From positions 124,001 through 188,000 of the forward strand of contig NZ_BMIC01000003.1 of the NCBI RefSeq assembly GCF_014641635.1: DNA of 64,000 nucleotides, in the 5' to 3' direction. This document shows positions 44,647 through 52,331 of this stretch, in pieces; the first letter of the stretch is position 1, and each line of letters starts with the position of its first letter. Both the position numbers and the translations under genes were made by a program. This DNA is from Aquaticitalea lipolytica (lineage in GTDB: Bacteria; Bacteroidota; Bacteroidia; Flavobacteriales; Flavobacteriaceae). Below the pieces are notes generated by a model. That model was not told the DNA's origin. It did no database searches and worked only from the letters and a program-made list of their open reading frames with translations.

Positions 44647-44797
44647 AACGTGTTTGGCTATAGTTTCGTTGCGTGGTTAAGCAACTAAGTTAACAAATAA
44701 AAACCGAATAGAAAATCCGCGAGACACGAGCAAAGCGAACTGGCGTAAGCAATTTTCACAAATAGGCTATAACTAGCAATAAATTATATTCGGTGTT
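44647..44797 (-). repeat. att-like cassette junction, long form
   Basis: 151 bp from AAC (44647-44649) to GTT (44795-44797). It shares most of its interior with the two other long sites, but its left arm reads AACGTGTTTGGCTATAGTTTC. Confidence 0.65.
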
Positions 44798-44808
44798 GTA
44801 AGTAGTTT

Positions 44809-45267
44809 TTATTTTTTCTTATTCAATATTTTTTCGCTTTCAGCAGTTCTTTTCCAATCATCTTTTTCCCAAAAATCAATTAATTCTCTCCACGCTTTGA
44901 GCGAATTTGGTTTCAGCCATTTGTCAAATGAACGATAATAATCTATTTTATAACCGCAAAAAGCTTGGATTCCCTCAAAAAGACCTATTACGATAAGTTC
45001 TTGAACATAGTGTTCTCCGTAAATCATTATTTCTTCTACGTTCTCAAAGAAAATTTCAAATTTCTCGGTTTGTTCGGCTTTTTTCTTTTCAACTATAAAT
45101 TTTGAAATATCTCCAATGTCAACATAGGCTAATCGGTCATTTGGGTCATCATAATCAAATTTCACTTCTGTGTTGTAGAAATCGGTAAGTTCATTCCAAT
45201 TCGAAATCAGTTTATGGAAGACTTTTTCAATGTCAGATTGATGATATCTAGTTTCTGGTTTATTCAT
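44809..45267 (-). CDS. DUF7674-like protein, cassette paralogue 2
   Basis: 152 aa. SDIEKVFHKLIS, YVDIGDISKFIVEKK, IGLFEGIQAFCGYKIDYYRSFDKWL align with the downstream paralogue at 44151-44630. Termini GTTGTAAGTA (44795-44804) and TACTTACAAC (45277-45286) are a perfect 10-bp complement and differ from those of its paralogue. Leader ATTTGAGAG before the ATG. Confidence 0.65.
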   Translation of the reverse strand: MNKPETRYHQSDIEKVFHKLISNWNELTDFYNTEVKFDYDDPNDRLAYVDIGDISKFIVEKKKAEQTEKFEIFFENVEEIMIYGEHYVQELIVIGLFEGIQAFCGYKIDYYRSFDKWLKPNSLKAWRELIDFWEKDDWKRTAESEKILNKKK

Positions 45268-45283
45268 CTCTCAAATTACTTAC

Positions 45284-45433
45284 AACGTGTTTGTGTATGA
45301 TTAGTGGCGTGTTTAAGTACCTAATTTAGCAAATATAAACCGAATAGAAAATCCGCGAGACACGAGCAAAGCGAACTGGCGTAAGCAATTTTCGTAAGTA
45401 GGCGAGAACAAGCAATAAATTATACTCGTTGTT
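45284..45433 (-). repeat. att-like cassette junction, long form
   Basis: 150 bp from AAC (45284-45286) to GTT (45431-45433). The right GTTA contains the stop codon of the 45432-46076 gene. Confidence 0.65.
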
Positions 45434-46076
45434 ACCACACGTTTTTTATATCAGTTTCTTTTAGTTTTTTTTCTTTCCGAGTTTCCTCAATTATATAGTC
45501 AATTTCTTTTCTAAATTCAATTGTGTTTCCTGATTCGGATTTTAGTTGTTCAACTCTTTTTTTTAATTCCAATTCCCATCCATATTCCAATTTATTTTTT
45601 AAAATCAGTTCGAAATACTGGTGAGCTTTTTTTTGGTCATTATTTAACCCACAAATTATTGCTCGATGATAATTCCCCCAAAGACTGTCACTGGTAAATT
45701 CGTGATTCAGAATCGTATTTGTTGCAGTATTTAAGTCAGACAATTTCTCACGTAATTCTAAAGTTCGGTTCAGAGCTAATTCCGTAAGAGTGCACATTTC
45801 TTTTTCAAATTGTTCTTCATTTACAAAGTCAATGAATTCAGATTCTCTATATCCAATGTCATAAGAAAAATAACCTTTTTGATACCAATGAAAATTTACT
45901 CCAACATTTAAACAAGTTCCTTGTCTATCTTTAAAAGGTTGAAATTCTATTCCTGTTGTGAACCAATAATGGTCGTCAAGCCATTTACGAGATTGTCCCT
46001 TGCGTTCAATTCCGTACTCTTTTAAAATTTTCCGAGCAACTTTGTTTATTATTTTACTATGAATTGGTGTTGGCAT
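45432..46076 (-). CDS. DUF4304-like protein, cassette-borne
   Basis: 214 aa, soluble. The N-terminal half (IINKVARKILKEYGIERKGQSRKWLDDHYWFTTGIEFQPF, then VGVNFHWYQKG) looks like DUF4304; the C-terminal half is helical (possible TPR-like ALNRTLELREKL). Its last codons GTG TGG TAA are part of the terminus GTGTGGTAAC's copy at 45431-45440, so the stop is inside the core. Leader ATTTGAGAA before the ATG. Function unknown. Confidence 0.6.
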   Translation of the reverse strand: MPTPIHSKIINKVARKILKEYGIERKGQSRKWLDDHYWFTTGIEFQPFKDRQGTCLNVGVNFHWYQKGYFSYDIGYRESEFIDFVNEEQFEKEMCTLTELALNRTLELREKLSDLNTATNTILNHEFTSDSLWGNYHRAIICGLNNDQKKAHQYFELILKNKLEYGWELELKKRVEQLKSESGNTIEFRKEIDYIIEETRKEKKLKETDIKNVW

Positions 46077-46092
46077 TTCTCAAATGTGTGGT

Positions 46093-46215
46093 AACGGTTT
46101 TGTGTATGGTTAGTGGCGTGTTTAAGCACCTAATTTAGCAAATAAAAACCGAATAGAAAATCCGCGAGGATTTTCGTAAGCAAGCTCGAACTAGCCATTA
46201 ATTATACACGGTGTT
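46093..46215 (-). repeat. att-like cassette junction with 16-bp stem
   Basis: 123 bp from AAC (46093-46095) to GTT (46213-46215). GTGTATGGTTAGTGGC (46102-46117) pairs with GCCATTAATTATACAC (46194-46209), with three G-T wobbles. At the apex GAAAATCC (46156-46163) and GGATTTTC (46168-46175) form a perfect hairpin with loop GCGA. Confidence 0.7.
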
Positions 46216-46897
46216 ACCTGCTGGCTTTTATTTTTTCAAATTCCGATTCACTAAGGATTTCGGCTAATTCCAATTCAATCAACTCGTGTTGAATAGGGAT
46301 TTTCCTTTTATATTTTATCATTCCAATGTCTTTTACGTAAAATGCATCTTGATAAAACCTTTGCTCAACATCGTGGTCAAGTGCTAAAATTATATAGTCG
46401 TCTCTAAATTTCACAGCTTCATATTCCTTTCCATTTACAGTAATATTTTCAATTCCAGATTCCGCTCTTTTCTTTTTAAAATCGAAGCGACCATATTTAT
46501 TTACATATTTAACAGAATATATGTACTCTTTATCTCCATTCCATTTGTAAACGTCTTTGTCAATTACCTTTGCTTTGATTTCTTTTCTTTCTCCTTTATC
46601 ATTCATTTCGAAGTCAGAGTAAGCTGTTAATTCAGCTCCATTTTCTGTTATAAACTCGTCAAACGTATTATAAATATTAAAGTCAGAATCGTAAGAAACT
46701 GTTTTCAATTCATTTGTTTTCGGATTTGATGTCACTTTCCAATACTCAATTTTTGTCGAGTCGTTTTTATCCACGTATTTATAAACTTTGGTTTCTGTTT
46801 TATTTGAAAATGGATAATAAAAGTCTTTTAAATTTTCTTGCGCAGAGCAACTTGAGATAATAAAAATTAAAATCAAAAGTGTAATGTTTTTTGTCAT
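46214..46897 (-). CDS. Cassette-borne lipoprotein
   Basis: 227 aa from ATG 46897 (MTKNITLLILIFIISSCSAQ, lipobox SSC). The open frame reaches TTG at 46903, but ATTGAGA right before the ATG matches the leader of other cassettes. The mature protein is polar and strand-rich; no domain is recognised. The stop TAA (46214-46216) lies within the junction GTTA. Termini GTTACCTGC / GCAGGTAAC. Confidence 0.65.
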   Translation of the reverse strand: MTKNITLLILIFIISSCSAQENLKDFYYPFSNKTETKVYKYVDKNDSTKIEYWKVTSNPKTNELKTVSYDSDFNIYNTFDEFITENGAELTAYSDFEMNDKGERKEIKAKVIDKDVYKWNGDKEYIYSVKYVNKYGRFDFKKKRAESGIENITVNGKEYEAVKFRDDYIILALDHDVEQRFYQDAFYVKDIGMIKYKRKIPIQHELIELELAEILSESEFEKIKASR

Positions 46898-46924
46898 TCT
46901 CAATGTTTTTTTTAGCTTGCAGGT

Positions 46925-47049
46925 AACGGTCTCGTATAACCGTCAGTTACGGGTTAATATGCGTTAATTTTCGGTTTAACACAGGCTTTAGCAATTCCGC
47001 ATGGATTCGGACGTAGTCGAATCCGCCGTAATTGCGGTTATACATTGTT
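46925..47049 (-). repeat. att-like cassette junction with 17-bp stem
   Basis: 125 bp from AAC (46925-46927) to GTT (47047-47049). TATAACCGTCAGTTACGG (46935-46952) pairs with CCGTAATTGCGGTTATA (47026-47042) with one bulge and one wobble. An inner hairpin GGATTCG/CGAATCC lies at 47003-47009 and 47018-47024. Outer ends are as in the 1858-1981 site, inner arms differ. Confidence 0.7.
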
Positions 47050-47061
47050 GTAAACTGGCTT

Positions 47062-47676
47062 TTATGCGACTCTTTCAATTCGGCAATTTTCACATTCAGG
47101 ATGAGTTTTTACAAAGTCAGCAATCGATTCATTGATTTTCTCAAATGATTCTCCATAAAAATATAATCCAGTTTCTGTATTTCCTTGCCAATATCGAAGA
47201 ACATTATCTTTTATATTCGCTAATCGTCTAATCTCTATAGCTAAAGTTTCAGAGTCAGAATTTTTATAAACTTCATCAGACAGATTTATTCCGTCAAGAT
47301 AAATTCCTAAACCTTCCTTTTTTCCAAATTCAATTTTCTGTTCCGTTTTCTCAATTGTCAGCTTAGAACCTTTTGGTGCTCCAAGCTCTTCAAGTTTCTC
47401 AATGATTGATTTAATGTGATTTTCATTAATGTCATCAGAATTTAGTTGGATCTCTACGTCACAGTATTCTAATTCTCCAGATTCTAATTGCATAGTTCCT
47501 CCACCTGTAACTTCTCCAATTCCATTAGCTTGAAGAAATTCATCTAACGGGTCTTCATAAATTTCTCCTCTATCAATTGGCATTACTTTATCATTTAGAG
47601 TTGCGACAATAAAATTCCCAGAGTATTCTTCTTCCTCTTTTTTATTTAATCCGAAAAGTTTTTTAATGAAGTTCAT
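47062..47676 (-). CDS. Hypothetical protein, leader-proximal cassette
   Basis: 204 aa, soluble, acidic. FIKKLFGLNKKEEEEYSG start, a central ferredoxin-like pattern (LEYCDVEIQLNSDDINENHIKSIIEKLEELGAPKGSKLTI) and a C-terminal HPECENCRIERVA with CxxC. I do not recognise the family. The leader is immediately upstream, so this is the first cassette of array 2. Termini GTTGTAAAC (47047-47055) and GTTTACAAC (47692-47700). Confidence 0.65.
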   Translation of the reverse strand: MNFIKKLFGLNKKEEEEYSGNFIVATLNDKVMPIDRGEIYEDPLDEFLQANGIGEVTGGGTMQLESGELEYCDVEIQLNSDDINENHIKSIIEKLEELGAPKGSKLTIEKTEQKIEFGKKEGLGIYLDGINLSDEVYKNSDSETLAIEIRRLANIKDNVLRYWQGNTETGLYFYGESFEKINESIADFVKTHPECENCRIERVA

Positions 47677-47697
47677 ATGTTGGTTTAGCTTGTTTAC

Positions 47698-47826
47698 AAC
47701 TAGTTATATGTGGACTATTGTTCCTGTTTATATTTTTCAATTAAGGGATAACAGGAATTATTAGCCTTATTATTAAGCATAAAACTAAATTAAACTTATG
47801 TAATTTCCTATACGTAGAACTACGTA
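47698..47826 (-). repeat. Array leader copy B (attI-like candidate)
   Basis: 129 bp, same length as copy A at 3645-3773 and different at about 13 positions. It keeps the AACTAGTTATATGTGGACTA end at the cassette boundary, the TTCCTGT/ACAGGAA hairpin (47721-47727, 47751-47757) and the TACGTAG palindrome, while the GCCTAATTATTAGGC palindrome of copy A is imperfect here. Confidence 0.65.
47811..47826. promoter_or_regulatory. TACGTAG-AA-CTACGTA palindrome
   Basis: 16 bases identical to 3758-3773 and 20290-20305, here at the outer end of leader B, 30 bases from the stop of the AlkD-like gene. Confidence 0.5.
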
Positions 47827-47855
47827 ATTTTTAAGTGTAAAATGCGTGAGGTAAT

Positions 47856-48500
47856 TTATGTATTCAATTTAGCGACTTCAATTCTAATAAACTCTGGTAA
47901 ATAACTTGGCGTACAATTTTTAGGTACAACCTCGTCTTTATAAAGTCCTGTTGTTTCGCCAATAGCAATACATCTGTAGCGATAATTAGTTTGCCATTTT
48001 CCTATTTGACCAGCTGTATAATTCATTGCCCATTGTACCTCTGGTGTTTCATCCATTATATGTTTCTCTATTGACGATAAAAGGTAGTCTGTATTAGATT
48101 GGTTAGTATTTCCCATCCATCTTAATCTTGCTTGGTAATACCAAAACACTCTACGTTGTAATGAATAGGAGCTGTTTTCCCAAGATTCAATAAGAGCAAC
48201 CAATTTTTTGTCTTTAGATAATTGGTTTGCCATTAGCCAATCCATTAAATGAATTCGCTCATCGTAATCGTGTTTTTGAATATCTTGGTCAAGTTTGTCA
48301 ATCTCTTTTTGGTTAAGACGTTTGCTATCCATTATTAGAATAGCCAATTGACGAGGTAAAAATTCGGTAGTTGCCCAAAGTTCTAAAGCCAAATTGTGGT
48401 CTTTTTTCAATTCTTTAGCAATCTTTCTCAAATCTCCCAATTTGGTAGTTTGCTTATCGATTTGATTATAAATATGTTGTGCTTTAGAAGATAGTTTCAT
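47856..48500 (-). CDS. AlkD-like HEAT-repeat protein
   Basis: 214 aa, helical. LALELWATTEFLPRQLAILIMDSKRL and SWENSSYSLQRRVFWYYQARL match the repeat pattern of DNA alkylation repair proteins. The catalytic Trp/Asp pair of AlkD is not clear, so enzymatic activity is uncertain. It follows the mutase operon by 40 bases and lies directly outside array 2, while another AlkD homologue lies at the other end. Confidence 0.65.
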   Translation of the reverse strand: MKLSSKAQHIYNQIDKQTTKLGDLRKIAKELKKDHNLALELWATTEFLPRQLAILIMDSKRLNQKEIDKLDQDIQKHDYDERIHLMDWLMANQLSKDKKLVALIESWENSSYSLQRRVFWYYQARLRWMGNTNQSNTDYLLSSIEKHIMDETPEVQWAMNYTAGQIGKWQTNYRYRCIAIGETTGLYKDEVVPKNCTPSYLPEFIRIEVAKLNT

Positions 48501-48540
48501 TATGTTTTAAATTACACCTAAATAATTATAAGAGCAATTC

Positions 48541-50664
48541 TTAGTCAATAAGAATCTCTAAAATCTGAATAGCAGCATCGCTAATTTTTGTTCCAGGACC
48601 AAATACAGCTACTGCACCAGCATCAAACAAATATTGGTAATCTTGCTTTGGAATAACACCACCAACAATAACCATAATATCGTCGCGACCATATTTTTTA
48701 AGCTCTTCAATAACTTGAGGGACTAAGGTTTTGTGTCCTGCTGCTAATGATGATACACCAAGTATATGAACATCGTTTTCAACCGCTTGTTTTGCTGCTT
48801 CTTTTGGTGTTTGAAACAAAGGACCAATATCGACATCAAAGCCAACATCAGCATAACCAGTTGCGACTACTTTTGCGCCTCTATCATGACCATCTTGTCC
48901 CATTTTTGCAATCATAATACGTGGTCTGCGACCATCTTGTTCTGCAAATTTATCGGCAAGTTCTCGAGCCTTTTTAAAGGAAGCATCGTCTTTTATTTCT
49001 TTACTATACACGCCAGAAAATGATTTTATTTGTGCTTTATAACGTCCGAAAGCAGTTTCTAAAGCATCACTTATTTCGCCTAATGTTGCTCGCTCTCGAG
49101 CAGCTTCGACAGCTAAAGCTAATAAATTTTGATTTCCTAATCGTGCTGCTTCAGTTAATTTTGATAAAGCTACTGTTGTTTTTTCGCTATTACGAGATGC
49201 TTTTATGCTATTTAAACGCTCAATTTGTGAGTTTCTAACTGTTTGGTTATCGACTTCTAGAGTTGAGATTGGATCTTCTTGGTCTAATCGGTATTTGTTA
49301 ACACCAACAATTATATCTTGCCCAGAATCGATACGTGCTTGTTTGCGCGCTGCAGCTTCTTCAATACGTAGTTTTGGGATGCCAGCTTCAATAGCTTTGG
49401 TCATTCCGCCAAGTTCTTCAACTTCTTCAATAAGTTGCCATGCTTTTTGAGCAATATCGTGGGTTAGCTTTTCAACATAGTAACTACCAGCCCAAGGGTC
49501 GACAGTTTTAGTAATATGTGTTTCTTGCTGTAAAAATATTTGTGTATTACGTGCAATACGAGCCGAAAAATCGGTTGGTAAAGCTATGGCTTCGTCTAAT
49601 GCATTGGTATGTAAACTCTGTGTGCCACCAAAAGCTGCTGCTGCTGCTTCAATAGTGGTGCGAGCCACATTATTAAATGGGTCTTGTTCTGTTAAACTCC
49701 ATCCACTGGTTTGGCAATGTGTACGTAAAGCTAACGATTTATCATCTTTTGGGTTGAATTGTTTTACGAGTTTTGCCCATAACATACGTGCTGCACGCAT
49801 TTTGGCAATCTCCATAAAATGATTCATACCTATAGCCCAGAAAAACGATAAACGAGGCGCAAAGGTATCGATATCCATTCCTGCTGCAAGCCCTTTTTTA
49901 ATGTACTCTAATCCGTCGGCAAGTGTGTAAGCCAATTCAATATCGCAAGTTGCACCAGCTTCTTGCATATGGTATCCAGAAATACTAATACTATTGAATT
50001 TTGGCATGTTTTTGCTCGTGTATTCAAAAATATCAGAGATAATTTTCATCGATGGTGTAGGAGGATAGATGTAGGTATTACGTACCATAAACTCCTTTAA
50101 AATATCGTTTTGTATGGTTCCTGCTAGTTGTTCTGGTTTTACGCCTTGCTCTTCTGCAGCAACAATATAAAATGCCATAATTGGTAACACAGCACCATTC
50201 ATAGTCATTGAAACAGACATTTTATCTAAAGGAATCTGGTCGAAAAGTATTTTCATATCCTCAACCGAATCGATAGCAACTCCTGCTTTACCAACATCGC
50301 CAACCACACGTTCATGATCGCTATCGTAACCTCTATGTGTTGCCAAATCGAAAGCTACAGAGAGTCCTTTTTGTCCTGCTGCAAGATTACGTCTGTAAAA
50401 AGCGTTACTTTCTTCTGCAGTACTAAAACCAGCATACTGACGAATAGTCCAAGGTCTGCGAACATACATGGTTGAGTATGGACCACGAAGGTTAGGAGCA
50501 ATGCCAGCTATAAAGTTGATATGTTCTACATTTTTTAAATCGTCTTTAGAATAGGTAGATTTAACATCAATATCTTCAGCTGTTTTAAATATGCTATTAG
50601 CCTTTGGTTTTTGGCTTTCAGATTTAGTATTTAATGCGATATGTTGAAGGCTTTTTCTACTCAT
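48541..50664 (-). CDS. scpA: Methylmalonyl-CoA mutase large subunit
   Basis: 707 aa. The N-terminal TIM barrel has [32 protein letters not shown] and [18 protein letters not shown]. The C-terminal cobalamin-binding domain has [26 protein letters not shown] (DxHxxG) and [15 protein letters not shown]. With the small subunit it interconverts succinyl-CoA and methylmalonyl-CoA. It overlaps the small-subunit gene by eight bases. Confidence 0.96.
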   Translation of the reverse strand: MSRKSLQHIALNTKSESQKPKANSIFKTAEDIDVKSTYSKDDLKNVEHINFIAGIAPNLRGPYSTMYVRRPWTIRQYAGFSTAEESNAFYRRNLAAGQKGLSVAFDLATHRGYDSDHERVVGDVGKAGVAIDSVEDMKILFDQIPLDKMSVSMTMNGAVLPIMAFYIVAAEEQGVKPEQLAGTIQNDILKEFMVRNTYIYPPTPSMKIISDIFEYTSKNMPKFNSISISGYHMQEAGATCDIELAYTLADGLEYIKKGLAAGMDIDTFAPRLSFFWAIGMNHFMEIAKMRAARMLWAKLVKQFNPKDDKSLALRTHCQTSGWSLTEQDPFNNVARTTIEAAAAAFGGTQSLHTNALDEAIALPTDFSARIARNTQIFLQQETHITKTVDPWAGSYYVEKLTHDIAQKAWQLIEEVEELGGMTKAIEAGIPKLRIEEAAARKQARIDSGQDIIVGVNKYRLDQEDPISTLEVDNQTVRNSQIERLNSIKASRNSEKTTVALSKLTEAARLGNQNLLALAVEAARERATLGEISDALETAFGRYKAQIKSFSGVYSKEIKDDASFKKARELADKFAEQDGRRPRIMIAKMGQDGHDRGAKVVATGYADVGFDVDIGPLFQTPKEAAKQAVENDVHILGVSSLAAGHKTLVPQVIEELKKYGRDDIMVIVGGVIPKQDYQYLFDAGAVAVFGPGTKISDAAIQILEILID

Positions 50665-52015
50665 CTTCTAAACGTTTTTGTTCCATAGTTTCAGCAAGCC
50701 TTTTTTCTATAATTGGCTCAATCAACGTTTTTACAGGATTGGTTTTTACAAAAGGATATAACTCTAATTCATGCTTCATTTTATCTTTAGGATTTGGATG
50801 TTTATTGGTTCCTAATAAAATATCTTCACCAGAATTAAATTGCTCTTGCTCTTTAGCTGCGCTTTCTTTTATTTTTCGTTGGATAAGCCCTTCTTTTAGT
50901 TGGTGTAAAAAGCCACCATTTGCTTCAATCTCTTTAAAAAGTGTTAGTGCTTTTTCTGCTAATTGCGTTGTAATGCTCTCTATATAATATGCACCATCTG
51001 AAGGATTATTAACCTTATCGAAATAGCTTTCGTGTTTTAAAACTAATAACTGATTGCGAGAAATACGTTCGCCAAACTCATTGTCTTTATGATAAATGGC
51101 ATCGTAAGCCAAATTACAAATGGTATCTGCTCCACCAAGTACAGCACTCATACATTCGGTTGTTGTACGAAGCATGTTGGTGTTGTAATCGTATAGTGTT
51201 TTGTTACGCTTTGTTGGTGTTGCAAAAATGTAGCAATAGATAGGTATTTGATACTCATTTGCTAAGGCTTCCCAAAGCATTCGTAAGGCTCTGAGTTTAG
51301 CAATTTCAAAGAAGTAATTGGTACCAACAGCAACATTAAAAATGACTTTAATGTCTTGCTTTTCGTTAGTGTTAAAATGATTTAAATACTCATTAGCATG
51401 CGCCATGGCATAGGCTAGTTGCTGAACCATTGTAGCTCCTGCATTTTGATATAGTGATACATCAACACTAAAACTAGACGTTGTATTGACTATAGCTTCA
51501 AATTGTTGATGGTCGTCTTTAAGGTTTGTAAACCAGTTACCTGTTCTGGCAAGATGACCAATAATATCTGATTGAATATAAATACCAGCTTTTGAAGGAA
51601 TAGAGCTTAGCTCTTTTACGAATTCGGAGTTTAAAAATTGTAATTCGAAATAGATAGCAGTTTCTGAAAGATTGATATTTACCAGTAAATCTTTTAATGA
51701 AATATCTTCAGTAGGAATAATAAATTTAATGCGTTCTGCACCTCGTTCAATTGCATCAACTGCTTTAGCATTCGATTTGCTTACATTGGCTACAAATATG
51801 GTTTGGCAAATATTCCACTGAGTCGCTTTTGAAGCTGTAATATCTGGAAGTGCTGCAAATTCATCAGCGTGATAAAAAGGCTTTACATTAATGCCTTCGT
51901 TGGTTTTCCAGATTAATGTTTCGTTATAATCTTCACCTTTTAGGTCAGCTTGTATAAGTTGTTTCCACTGTTTTGAGGAGACTTCAGGAAATGCTTTGAA
52001 TAATTGTTTACTCAT
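50657..52015 (-). CDS. mutA: Methylmalonyl-CoA mutase small subunit
   Basis: 452 aa. It has the mutase barrel ([50 protein letters not shown]) but no C-terminal B12 domain, as expected for the non-catalytic subunit. It lacks the DxHxxG motif. Overlaps: eight bases with the large subunit and eight with the DivIC/FtsB gene. Confidence 0.92.
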   Translation of the reverse strand: MSKQLFKAFPEVSSKQWKQLIQADLKGEDYNETLIWKTNEGINVKPFYHADEFAALPDITASKATQWNICQTIFVANVSKSNAKAVDAIERGAERIKFIIPTEDISLKDLLVNINLSETAIYFELQFLNSEFVKELSSIPSKAGIYIQSDIIGHLARTGNWFTNLKDDHQQFEAIVNTTSSFSVDVSLYQNAGATMVQQLAYAMAHANEYLNHFNTNEKQDIKVIFNVAVGTNYFFEIAKLRALRMLWEALANEYQIPIYCYIFATPTKRNKTLYDYNTNMLRTTTECMSAVLGGADTICNLAYDAIYHKDNEFGERISRNQLLVLKHESYFDKVNNPSDGAYYIESITTQLAEKALTLFKEIEANGGFLHQLKEGLIQRKIKESAAKEQEQFNSGEDILLGTNKHPNPKDKMKHELELYPFVKTNPVKTLIEPIIEKRLAETMEQKRLEDE

Positions 52016-52331
52016 CTTTTTTCTGGTTTTTTAAACTGTCCTCATATTCAATTATATAAATATCTTCATTCTCTTTTTTCATATAATATTTTTCGCGAGC
52101 CAGTTTTTCAATACCTTCTTCAGTACTTAATTCTTTTATTGCTTTTTTGTCTTTATCAATCTCGTTTTTGTAGTATTCTTTTTCATTTTCTAAATCGTCA
52201 ATATCACTATTTAATCCACGATGTGTTAACCACGAATTGGTATCAAAAAAAAGCATCCAAACTACAAACCCTGAAAAAATTAGGATATATAGGTTTTTGA
52301 ATGGTTTTAGATATTTAGATTTAAAATTCAT
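52008..52331 (-). CDS. Septum formation initiator (DivIC/FtsB family)
   Basis: 107 aa: one transmembrane helix (about 15-33, LYILIFSGFVVWMLFFD), then a coiled coil (DIDDLENEKEYYKNEIDKDKKAIKEL) and the family motif EGIEKLAREKYYMKKENEDIYIIE. It is a bitopic division protein that acts with FtsL and FtsQ homologues. Directly after the uridine kinase gene. Confidence 0.9.
   Translation of the reverse strand: MNFKSKYLKPFKNLYILIFSGFVVWMLFFDTNSWLTHRGLNSDIDDLENEKEYYKNEIDKDKKAIKELSTEEGIEKLAREKYYMKKENEDIYIIEYEDSLKNQKKDE

Larger units (their letters stand above)
40884..47826 (-). mobile_element. Integron-like gene-cassette array 2
   Basis: Ten minus-strand units between a degenerate left end and the 129-bp leader on the right. 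Private complementary termini are seen for 44151-44630 (GTTGTGTGTA), 44809-45267 (GTTGTAAGTA), 45432-46076 (GTTACCACAC), 46214-46897 (GTTACCTGC) and 47062-47676 (GTTGTAAAC). Those of 42943-43353 (8/10) and 42347-42850 (7/10) are weaker. Spacers run from AAC to GTT, 54-151 bp. No integrase gene is present. Cassette order and termini are direct observation; integron-like mobility is inferred. Confidence 0.7.

Noticed and set aside
43988-46215. Repeated near-identical blocks between genes as a CRISPR array
   Set aside because: The repeats are up to 150 bp, imperfectly conserved, and separated by full-length genes, not by 30-40-bp unique spacers.
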